This document shows positions 7,884 through 13,421 of a stretch of 15,809 nucleotides of DNA, one piece after another. Both the position numbers and the translations under genes were made by a program. Position 1 is the stretch's first letter, and every line of letters begins with the position of its first letter. Origin of the DNA: an uncultured Alphaproteobacteria bacterium (GTDB lineage: Bacteria > Pseudomonadota > Alphaproteobacteria > RUG11792); NCBI GenBank assembly GCA_905236375.1, contig CAJOOW010000077.1, positions 1 through 15,809 of the forward strand, written 5' to 3'. Under the pieces are notes generated by a model that did no database searches, had not been told where the DNA came from, and saw only the letters and a program-made list of their open reading frames with translations.

Positions 7884-7920
7884 TCAGACATTCTTCCATA
7901 TTATTTTTTGGTTAATTGTT

Positions 7921-8691
7921 ATGATAATGGATGGCAAAAAAGGTTTGATAATGGGTTTAGCTAATAAATTTTCTATAGCCTATGGAATAGCAGAATCACT
8001 TAGAAAACAAGGAGCTGAACTGGTTTTTACAGCTCAAACAGATTATTTCAAAGAAAAGATTAGCGACATTGCTAAGGAATTTGGAGGACATGAAGTCATT
8101 CTTTGTGATGTCTCAAAAGACGGAGAAATTGAAAATGCTTTTGATAAAATTTCAAACGAAGTGGGCCCACTTGATTTTATAGTTCATTCAATCGCTTTTT
8201 CAGACAAAAACGAACTAACTGGAAAATATTATAATACTTCACGAGCAAATTTCTTAAATGCCATGAATATTTCATGTTACTCATTTACAGAGGTCTGCAG
8301 AAATGCTCAGAAATTAATGCCAAATGGTGGATCATTAATAACGATGACATATTATGGTTCTGAAAAAGTTGTTCCTAATTATAATGTTATGGCGCTGGCT
8401 AAGGCAGCTCTCGAAACAAGCGTCAGATATTTAGCTGATGATCTTGGAGAGTTTGGAATCAGAGTAAACGGAGTTTCTTCAGGGCCGATCAAAACTCTTG
8501 CTGCTTCAGGAGTCGGAGAATTTTCAAAGATCTTGGAATTTGAAAGGAACCGTTCCCCGTTAAGGCGTAATGTTACAAGGGAAGATGTCGGAGATGCTTG
8601 TTCGTTCTTATTGAGTGATTTGGCCTCAGGCATAACTGGAGAAATTATTCATGTTGACTGCGGTTGTAGTACGATTGGCGTTAAGTTTTAA
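7921..8691 (+). CDS. fabI: Enoyl-[acyl-carrier-protein] reductase (NADH), FabI
   Basis: 256 residues from the ATG at 7921; FabI of E. coli has 262. It reduces the trans-2-enoyl-ACP double bond in the last step of each fatty-acid elongation cycle. The N-terminus GKKGLIMGLANKFSIAYGIA is the Rossmann dinucleotide site in the FabI pattern. HSIAFSDKNELTG forms the middle strand and loop. The catalytic residues are seen in the YYG...PNYNVMALAK segment: Y144 (substrate-side tyrosine), Y154 and K161. SGPIKTLAASGV is the substrate-binding loop. A longer frame reaches back to 7849, but its 24 extra residues are hydrophobic, unlike FabI N-termini, and contain the apparent promoter. The ribosome site is weak, and ATG 7927 is nearly as good a start. 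No neighbour shares its pathway; it seems to be a single-gene unit. Confidence 0.95.
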   Translation: MIMDGKKGLIMGLANKFSIAYGIAESLRKQGAELVFTAQTDYFKEKISDIAKEFGGHEVILCDVSKDGEIENAFDKISNEVGPLDFIVHSIAFSDKNELTGKYYNTSRANFLNAMNISCYSFTEVCRNAQKLMPNGGSLITMTYYGSEKVVPNYNVMALAKAALETSVRYLADDLGEFGIRVNGVSSGPIKTLAASGVGEFSKILEFERNRSPLRRNVTREDVGDACSFLLSDLASGITGEIIHVDCGCSTIGVKF

Positions 8692-8710
8692 TGCTAGATC
8701 TCTATTTGGA

Positions 8711-8740
8711 TTGACAAAAGCACTAGTGTTATGAGAAAAT
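8711..8740 (+). promoter_or_regulatory. Promoter of the tRNA-His/tRNA-Thr unit
   Basis: A perfect TTGACA (8711-8716), an 18-base spacer and GAAAAT (8735-8740) predict a start about 6 bases before tRNA-His, normal for a stable-RNA unit. Confidence 0.55.
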
Positions 8741-8752
8741 ACAAAAGCACAT

Positions 8753-8830
8753 GGCGAGTGTAGCTCAGTTGGTTAGAGCGCCAGATTGTGGCTCTGGAGG
8801 TCATCGGTTCGATTCCGATTACTCGCCCCA
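8753..8830 (+). tRNA. tRNA-His (anticodon GTG)
   Basis: A full cloverleaf with encoded CCA. The anticodon loop is TTGTGGC. The extra 5' G (G-1, 8753) that marks tRNA-His is encoded and faces C73; the acceptor stem GCGAGTG pairs with TACTCGC. The D arm has GCTC/GAGC, and the T arm has ATCGG-TTCGATT-CCGAT. It is the only tRNA of the three here with the G-1/C73 identity pair used by histidyl-tRNA synthetase. It is likely cotranscribed with the tRNA-Thr 17 bases downstream. Confidence 0.97.
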
Positions 8831-8847
8831 TTTGCTAAAAAAGATGT

Positions 8848-8923
8848 GCCGATTTAGCTCAGTTGGTAGAGCAACTGATTTGTAATCAGTAGGTCGAGAG
8901 TTCGAGTCTCCCAATCGGCACCA
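8848..8923 (+). tRNA. tRNA-Thr (anticodon TGT)
   Basis: The acceptor GCCGATT pairs with AATCGGC, the discriminator is A and CCA is encoded. The anticodon stem ACTGA/TCAGT holds the loop TTTGTAA, reading ACA and probably other ACN threonine codons. The D arm is GCTC/GAGC, and the T loop is TTCGAGT. It follows tRNA-His in one unit. No clear terminator follows at once. Confidence 0.97.
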
Positions 8924-9132
8924 TGAGCTATGATTCATATAAGCCTGGACAAACAACATGATCTCACGAACAACAAGGATATTTAGAACAGATAGTATCG
9001 ACAATGAAAACTTACGGACTGAAAAACGCCGTAAACGCATACAGCCTTTTTCGTAATCTAAATCTCGACGAGATAAGGAAAACAGACAATAACGGTATCT
9101 TTCCGTCCTCGAAGAAAAATAATAAAATTCAA

Positions 9133-9155
9133 ATCTCCGGGAAATTCCCGGAGAT
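9133..9155 (-). terminator. GC-rich hairpin, terminator-like on the minus strand
   Basis: ATCTCCGGG (9133-9141) and CCCGGAGAT (9147-9155) form a perfect 9-bp stem with an AAATT loop that can tighten further. On the minus strand it is followed by a T-rich stretch (complement of 9114-9132); on the plus strand no T run follows. The nearest minus gene already has its own hairpin at 9249-9283, so this may be a back-up terminator or the end of an unseen RNA. Confidence 0.5.
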
Positions 9156-9204
9156 ATATAAGTCATCAATACCTATGACACTTATTTATCCCAGAAGTTA
9201 CACT

Positions 9205-9237
9205 TAGTGGCAGTTTCGTGGTAAAATAGTGGCATCC
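9205..9237. repeat. Three tandem 11-bp repeats with a GTGG core
   Basis: TAGTGGCA (9205), TCGTGGTA (9216) and TAGTGGCA (9227) start exactly 11 bases apart. Units one and three are identical over eight bases; the middle one differs at two. Such helically phased repeats can be protein-binding sites. GTGGCA-type repeats also occur at the ends of some IS21-like elements, but no transposase is present. Assignment uncertain. Confidence 0.45.
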
Positions 9238-9248
9238 TTTGAGATTTC

Positions 9249-9283
9249 AAAAAACTAAAACGTTGCAATATTTCAGATTTTAG
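9249..9283 (-). terminator. Rho-independent terminator of the small secreted-protein gene
   Basis: On the minus strand, CTAAAA (complement of 9278-9283) pairs with TTTTAG (complement of 9255-9260) across a 17-base loop and is followed by six T residues (complement of 9249-9254). It begins 4 bases past the stop codon. The stem is AT-rich and the loop long, so strength is uncertain. Confidence 0.45.
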
Positions 9284-9286
9284 CGT

Positions 9287-9595
9287 TTATTTTTTCTCAA
9301 GTTCAACTTTACCATTTTGAGACGAACCATCCTCAATCTTTATATTTTTTGCCAATTCAGCTATTTTTTGTAGATTATCATCTAGATGTTTGTTTAACTC
9401 TACTTCCTCTTCCTTAATTATAAGCTCGCCTTTGTTCTCTTGAAAATCATGAGGAAGAGCAAATTCCGTCGTCTCAGGATTGGCATCCGAAGAAAAAGTC
9501 TCTTTTTGATAAAGATCTTTTTGCACATTATTTTCTGACGAAAATGCTATAGAACTGAGTCCGCTTAAAACTAAAGATAAAATTACTTTTTTCAT
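9287..9595 (-). CDS. Small secreted acidic protein, function unknown
   Basis: 102 residues from the ATG giving MKKVILSLVL; an upstream ATG adds 11 residues but has no ribosome site, while AGGAG lies 8 bases before the chosen start, in nearly the same leader sequence as the porin. Residues 1-18 form a Sec-type signal peptide, with cleavage likely after AFS. No lipobox cysteine is seen. The mature ~84 residues are hydrophilic, rich in glutamate, lysine and asparagine, with a likely helical segment around 62-90 (HLDDNLQKIAELAKNI) and a charged C-terminus. I recognise no family. It is expected to be periplasmic or secreted. It has its own promoter and terminator, divergent from smpB, so it is probably a real single-gene unit and not a fragment. 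Confidence 0.75.
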   Translation of the reverse strand: MKKVILSLVLSGLSSIAFSSENNVQKDLYQKETFSSDANPETTEFALPHDFQENKGELIIKEEEVELNKHLDDNLQKIAELAKNIKIEDGSSQNGKVELEKK

Positions 9596-9628
9596 TGATA
9601 TTTCTCCTGAAAACTTATTGTGCTTCAC

Positions 9629-9657
9629 AGTCTATTCTATTTTTGTCAGAAGGTCAA
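9629..9657 (-). promoter_or_regulatory. Promoter of the small secreted-protein gene
   Basis: On the minus strand: TTGACC (complement of 9652-9657), a 17-base spacer and TAGACT (complement of 9629-9634). The predicted start is near 9622, giving a ~27-base leader with AGGAG in place. Confidence 0.5.
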
Positions 9658-9677
9658 ATCAAAAAATTCTAACCTAC

Positions 9678-9706
9678 TTGATTTTCTCATATATTTCGTC
9701 CAAAAT
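9678..9706 (+). promoter_or_regulatory. Candidate promoter of the smpB-truA-prs operon
   Basis: TTGATT (9678-9683), a 17-base spacer and CAAAAT (9701-9706) predict a start near 9713, about 23 bases before smpB. Each element matches consensus at four positions. It is divergent from the promoter at 9629-9657. Confidence 0.4.
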
Positions 9707-9735
9707 CGTTACATGTCTTTTGTATTGGCGTTTCG

Positions 9736-10221
9736 ATGTCTGCAGATAAAAACGAAAATTTCAAAATAGCTGCAAAGAATCGACGAGCGCGATTTGATTA
9801 TGAAATTTTAGAAACGCTAGAAGCTGGAATAGTCTTGACTGGATCTGAAATCAAATCTGTTAGAGATGGCAAAGTAAGCATCAATGAAGCCTTCATTGGC
9901 TTTATGAAAAATTCAAATGAAATATTCCTATTCAATGCCGACATAGCCCTTTATAAACAGGCAAGTTATAACAACCATGAGCCAAGGCGCCCGAGAGTCT
10001 TATTAATGCATAAAGCACAAAGAGCTAAGTTTTTAAATGCAGTTCAAAAAAAAGGAATGACGATTGTTCCCTTAACGATGTATTTTAATCATAAAGGTAT
10101 TTTAAAATTAAGCATTGCATTGGCAAAAGGAAAGAATGTTATTGATAAACGCGAAACTATAAAAAAGCGTGATTGGACAATTCAGAAAAATCGAATTCTC
10201 AGGAATTATAACAAGGGATGA
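9736..10221 (+). CDS. smpB: SsrA (tmRNA)-binding protein SmpB
   Basis: 161 residues, the normal SmpB length. It binds tmRNA and delivers it to ribosomes stalled on broken mRNAs (trans-translation). Seen: KNRRARFDYEILETLEAGIVLTGSEIKSVRDGKVSINEAF near residues 15-54, the SmpB beta-barrel signature with the GSEIKS motif; NHEPRRPR around 77-84; LLMHKAQ; and the basic C-terminal tail with the DKRETIKKRDW pattern, which follows the mRNA path in the ribosome. No strong ribosome site precedes the ATG. It overlaps truA by ATGA, so the two are translationally coupled. The partner tmRNA gene, expected in two-piece form in alphaproteobacteria, was not found in this window. Confidence 0.96.
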   Translation: MSADKNENFKIAAKNRRARFDYEILETLEAGIVLTGSEIKSVRDGKVSINEAFIGFMKNSNEIFLFNADIALYKQASYNNHEPRRPRVLLMHKAQRAKFLNAVQKKGMTIVPLTMYFNHKGILKLSIALAKGKNVIDKRETIKKRDWTIQKNRILRNYNKG

Positions 10222-10979
10222 AAATCAAATTAACGATAGAATACGATGGAACGGGTTTCTTTGGGTGGCAGAAACAAAATGACTTTAAGTCTGTCCAAGA
10301 AACAGTCGAATTTGCCATCGATAAAGTTTTTGCAGATTCCGAAAAAGTCGAACTTTATGGGGCGGGGAGAACTGATACAGGAGTTCATGCAACTGGCCAA
10401 GTTGCCCATTTTGAAATTCTTAATGAACATTTGATATCGACTTGGGAAAAAAATATTTCAAAACTTGCTGATGCTATTAATTTTTATCTTGCCGATTCAG
10501 GAGTCGTTGTCGTCAGTTCTGAAATTGTTCCAGATGACTTTCATGCGAGATTTTCTGCCAAGATGAGGCATTATAAATATGTTATATATAACCGGCGAGC
10601 TAAATCTGTTATTTATGAAAATAGAGCCTGGCATGTTTCGAGACCGTTAGACGTTGAGTCTATGAACAAGGCTGCAAAATTCTTGTTGGGAACCCATAAT
10701 TTAAATGCATTTAGATCCGTTCATTGCAATGCAACAAATCCAATTAGGACTATCTCTGAAATTGAGGTTTATAAAAATGGCGATCTTGTTATTATGGAAA
10801 TAGCTGCTAGATCATTTCTCCATAATCAAGTCAGAATTACGATTGGAACTTTAAAACAAATTGGTGAAAAAAAATACCCGATTGAATATATCCAAGATCT
10901 TTTAGATAATAAAAACAGAACAGAGGCGGGAGTTACTGCTCCACCATATGGACTCTATTTAACAGGGGTTGATTATTGA
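10218..10979 (+). CDS. truA: tRNA pseudouridine synthase A (positions 38-40)
   Basis: 253 residues, typical of TruA. It turns uridines 38-40 in the anticodon stem of many tRNAs into pseudouridine. MKIKLTIEYDGTGFFGWQ is the standard N-terminus. GAGRTDTGVHATGQ holds the catalytic aspartate, D53. DFHARFSAKMRHYKYVIYNR (about 112-131), the HNLNAFRSVHC segment and RSFLHNQVR near 193 are all family hallmarks. AAGGG lies just before the ATG. It overlaps smpB by four bases at its start and the next gene by four at its end, in the middle of a three-gene coupled operon. Confidence 0.96.
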   Translation: MKIKLTIEYDGTGFFGWQKQNDFKSVQETVEFAIDKVFADSEKVELYGAGRTDTGVHATGQVAHFEILNEHLISTWEKNISKLADAINFYLADSGVVVVSSEIVPDDFHARFSAKMRHYKYVIYNRRAKSVIYENRAWHVSRPLDVESMNKAAKFLLGTHNLNAFRSVHCNATNPIRTISEIEVYKNGDLVIMEIAARSFLHNQVRITIGTLKQIGEKKYPIEYIQDLLDNKNRTEAGVTAPPYGLYLTGVDY

Positions 10980-11701
10980 TCATTATTCATGAACCAGACA
11001 CTAAAAAGTTTTCTGAACTTTTAGCAAATGATCTTCAATGCAAGACATTAGAAATTAAAATCGAGCAATTTTCAAATGGTGAATTTAAAATTGATCCGAT
11101 TTCTTCCGATGATCCTCACGCTTTAGTGATTTTCTCAAACGGCGATGATCTTAATTCTCAGTTGTTGAAATTTTTCTTAATTTTGGAAAACCTTAGAGGT
11201 TTTCAGATGGTCGATATTTTCATTCCTTATATTCCATATTCAAGACAGGATAAGTCTGTTTCATTTCAAGCCACTTTTAATATGTTTAAAAAGTTTAATG
11301 TTAGAAAAATAATTACAATTGATATCCATAAAGCTGTCAATAATCCGATGATTATCAATATTTTGCCACATCAGCTTTTTGGAGAAAGGTTTAAAGGAAG
11401 TGATTTTGCTGTAGCGGCACCAGATAACGGGGCAATTTCAAGAGCAAAAGAGTTTGCTGAATACCTTGGAACGAGCCTTATTACCATCGATAAAATTTCT
11501 GGAAAAACACAAAATCTCGAAATTGCAAATGGAAGAAAATGTCTTATCGTTGATGATATAGTCGATACTGGAAAAACACTAAAAAACGCAGAGAAGATTT
11601 TGAAATCTGCAGGAGCTTCTGAAATTGTTAGCTGTATCTCGGATTCTGCGAGAAATAATTTGATCGATTTTCATGATCAAATCGCAAAGATACTCATATA
11701 G
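10976..11701 (+). CDS. PRPP synthetase-like protein, shortened (phosphoribosyltransferase fold)
   Basis: 241 residues; ordinary ribose-phosphate pyrophosphokinase has about 310-320. It starts at TTG overlapping the truA stop (TTGA), with AGGGG 7 bases upstream. N-terminal features match the family: QFSNGEF near 31-37 (cf. FPDGE), FIPYIPYSRQDK at 82-93, and DIH at 116-118. AAPDNGAISRAKEFA (148-161) corresponds to the VSPDxGGVxRA strand, and LIVDDIVDTGKTL (190-202) is the PRPP-binding loop. What differs: the catalytic flexible loop, normally KRR or KPR after 'DK', reads DKISGKT, and the protein ends about 23 residues after the GA(S)EIVSC strand, so roughly the last 70 residues, including the usual T-H-P/G ribose-phosphate segment, are missing. 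It may be a lineage-specific PRPP synthetase or another phosphoribosyltransferase-type protein. I leave the symbol blank for this reason. Confidence 0.75.
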   Translation: MIIIHEPDTKKFSELLANDLQCKTLEIKIEQFSNGEFKIDPISSDDPHALVIFSNGDDLNSQLLKFFLILENLRGFQMVDIFIPYIPYSRQDKSVSFQATFNMFKKFNVRKIITIDIHKAVNNPMIINILPHQLFGERFKGSDFAVAAPDNGAISRAKEFAEYLGTSLITIDKISGKTQNLEIANGRKCLIVDDIVDTGKTLKNAEKILKSAGASEIVSCISDSARNNLIDFHDQIAKILI

Positions 11702-11753
11702 CTTTTTTCAATCTTATAATAAAAGGAAGTTGCTTTGTGTTTTTCTAAAAATC

Positions 11754-11794
11754 TTTCAACGCCACTTTCAAAAGATTTTCAAAAATGCTAACAT
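11754..11794 (+). promoter_or_regulatory. Candidate lysS promoter with three TTTCAA repeats
   Basis: TTTCAA (11766-11771), a 17-base spacer and TAACAT (11789-11794) with a TGC extension could form a promoter about 47 bases before lysS. TTTCAA occurs three times, at 11754, 11766 and 11777, about one helical turn apart, and its complement TTGAAA lies at 11822-11827. The promoter match is modest; the repeats may be coincidental in AT-rich DNA. Confidence 0.35.
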
Positions 11795-11841
11795 AACGAT
11801 ACCGAGTGACAAATGAATTTTTTGAAAGTTAGGGAAAGGGA

Positions 11842-13401
11842 ATGTTGTCTAAAGATAACTTTATGAATGCTAAGTCTTGGCCATTCGAAGAAGCAAGAAA
11901 GATAATTGATAGGATCAAAAGAACTGGCAAAAAAGAAGTTATTTTAGAAACAGGATATGGGCCTTCTGGCCTTCCTCATATCGGGACTTTTGGAGAGGTT
12001 TTAAGAACGACCTTCGTCATGAGAGCCTTTCGGAATCTTTCTGATATTCCAGCGAAGATTACCGTTTTTTCAGATGATATGGATGGCTTTAGAAAAGTTC
12101 CAACGAACGTTCCAAACCAAGAACTCCTAGCGAAAAATCTTGAAAAGCCGCTAACTTCAGTTCCTGATCCATTTGGAAAATATGAGAGTTTTGCTCATTA
12201 TAATAACGCGATGTTGAGGCGATTCTTGGATTCATTTGGATTTGAATACGAATTCAAAAGTTCAACGGAGACGTATAAATCAGGAGCTTTTAACGATTGC
12301 TTGAAAAGGATCTTAGAACATTATGATGAAGTCATGAATATAATGCTTCCATCTCTTCGTGAAGAGCGCCGAGAAACCTATAGTCCATTTTTCCCAATAT
12401 GCAAAAGAACGGGAAAAGTTCTTCAGGTTCCAGTAGAAGAGATCAAACTTGATGAGTATGCAATAGTTTATAAAGATCCTGAAACAGAAGATCTTATTGA
12501 AACTTCAGTCCTTGATGGAAATTGTAAGCTTCAATGGAAAGCGGATTGGGGAATGAGATGGACTGCTCTTGGAGTTGATTATGAAATGAATGGAAAAGAT
12601 CTGATTGATTCTTTCAAGCTTTCGTCGAAGATTTGTCGTGCAATTGGGGGAATGCCCCCGGAAAATCTGACATATGAGCTGTTTCTTGATGATGAAGGAA
12701 AGAAAATTTCAAAGTCAAAAGGAAATGGATTATCGATGGATGAATGGCTAAAATATGCCCCGTCAGAAAGTTTAGCATATTATATGTATCAAGCTCCAAA
12801 ACGAGCGAAGAGGCTTTTTTTCGACGTCATTCCAAATGCTATGGATGAATATATCGATTCTTTGGCAAAATTTGAAAAAGAACCAGATGAAAAGAAGGTA
12901 GATAATCCTGTTTTTCATATCCACAATGGAAATCCTCCAAAATATGATGGCTGCTTGAAATTTTCAATGCTTTTGAATTTGGCGCAAGCTTGCAGCACTT
13001 CTGATGAAGGTGTTCTTATTGAATTTATAAAGAAATATGCCAAAGATTGTTCAAATGAGACTTTTGAATATATGAAAAAAATGGCAGGCTTTGCAATAAA
13101 TTATTACAAGGATTTTGTTAATGGATCGAGAATCCCTGAAAAACCGAATTATAAGGAGAGAGAAGCCTTATTGGATTTAGAGAATTCTTTAAAAAAGTTT
13201 GATGAATCAACGACGGCAGATGAAATTCAAAATCAAGTCTTTGAAATTGGGAAAAAGTTTTATGTAGATAACTTAAGAGGCTGGTTTTTGACGCTTTATA
13301 AAGTTTTATTTGGGGCAGAAAGCGGGCCAAAAATGGGATCATTTATATCACTCTACGGAGTCAAAAACATGATAAAGTTAATAGAAGAGAGGTTAAGTTA
13401 A
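11842..13401 (+). CDS. lysS: Lysyl-tRNA synthetase, class I
   Basis: 519 residues, normal for class I LysRS. It attaches lysine to tRNA-Lys. GYGPSGLPHIGT at 38-49 carries the class I HIGH-type motif (HIGT at 46-49). KKISKSKGNG at 287-296 carries the KMSKS-type motif (KISKS). Other family features: TVFSDDMDGFRKVP near 74-87, KTGK-like 'CKRTGKVL' near 187-194, and DWGMRW at 235-240. Class I LysRS is an archaeal-type enzyme that replaces the usual class II enzyme in most alphaproteobacteria, spirochaetes and a few others, so it supports the lineage guess. AGGG/AAGGG precede the ATG. The next gene starts 20 bases downstream, so the two are probably cotranscribed. Confidence 0.96.
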   Translation: MLSKDNFMNAKSWPFEEARKIIDRIKRTGKKEVILETGYGPSGLPHIGTFGEVLRTTFVMRAFRNLSDIPAKITVFSDDMDGFRKVPTNVPNQELLAKNLEKPLTSVPDPFGKYESFAHYNNAMLRRFLDSFGFEYEFKSSTETYKSGAFNDCLKRILEHYDEVMNIMLPSLREERRETYSPFFPICKRTGKVLQVPVEEIKLDEYAIVYKDPETEDLIETSVLDGNCKLQWKADWGMRWTALGVDYEMNGKDLIDSFKLSSKICRAIGGMPPENLTYELFLDDEGKKISKSKGNGLSMDEWLKYAPSESLAYYMYQAPKRAKRLFFDVIPNAMDEYIDSLAKFEKEPDEKKVDNPVFHIHNGNPPKYDGCLKFSMLLNLAQACSTSDEGVLIEFIKKYAKDCSNETFEYMKKMAGFAINYYKDFVNGSRIPEKPNYKEREALLDLENSLKKFDESTTADEIQNQVFEIGKKFYVDNLRGWFLTLYKVLFGAESGPKMGSFISLYGVKNMIKLIEERLS

Positions 13402-13421
13402 ACATTATGGAGAGAGTAAAA

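Larger units (their letters stand above)
8924..9286. other. Gene-free region with several inverted repeats
   Basis: I see no supported gene here. A plus frame at 9004-9207 (67 codons) and a minus frame crossing the tRNA genes lack ribosome sites and recognisable composition. Structures present: TTACGG/CCGTAA (9012-9017 with 9029-9034), the near-palindrome ATCTCGACGAGAT (9062-9074), a 9-bp GC-rich hairpin at 9133-9155, three 11-bp tandem repeats at 9205-9237, and the terminator hairpin of the next gene at 9249-9283. The region may be a decayed insertion or contain an unannotated small RNA. Confidence 0.5.

Noticed and set aside
7849..7920. 24-codon N-terminal extension of FabI
   Set aside because: It contains the apparent fabI promoter and does not fit FabI N-termini; the start was moved to 7921.
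8819..9169. Minus-strand frame of 116 codons across tRNA-Thr, containing GDSNSRPTDYKS
   Set aside because: This peptide is the well-known artefact of translating a tRNA gene on its antisense strand; the rest of the frame has no ribosome site or recognisable composition.
9004..9207. Plus-strand frame of 67 codons after tRNA-Thr
   Set aside because: No ribosome site, no known pattern, and it runs through inverted repeats and a minus-facing terminator hairpin.
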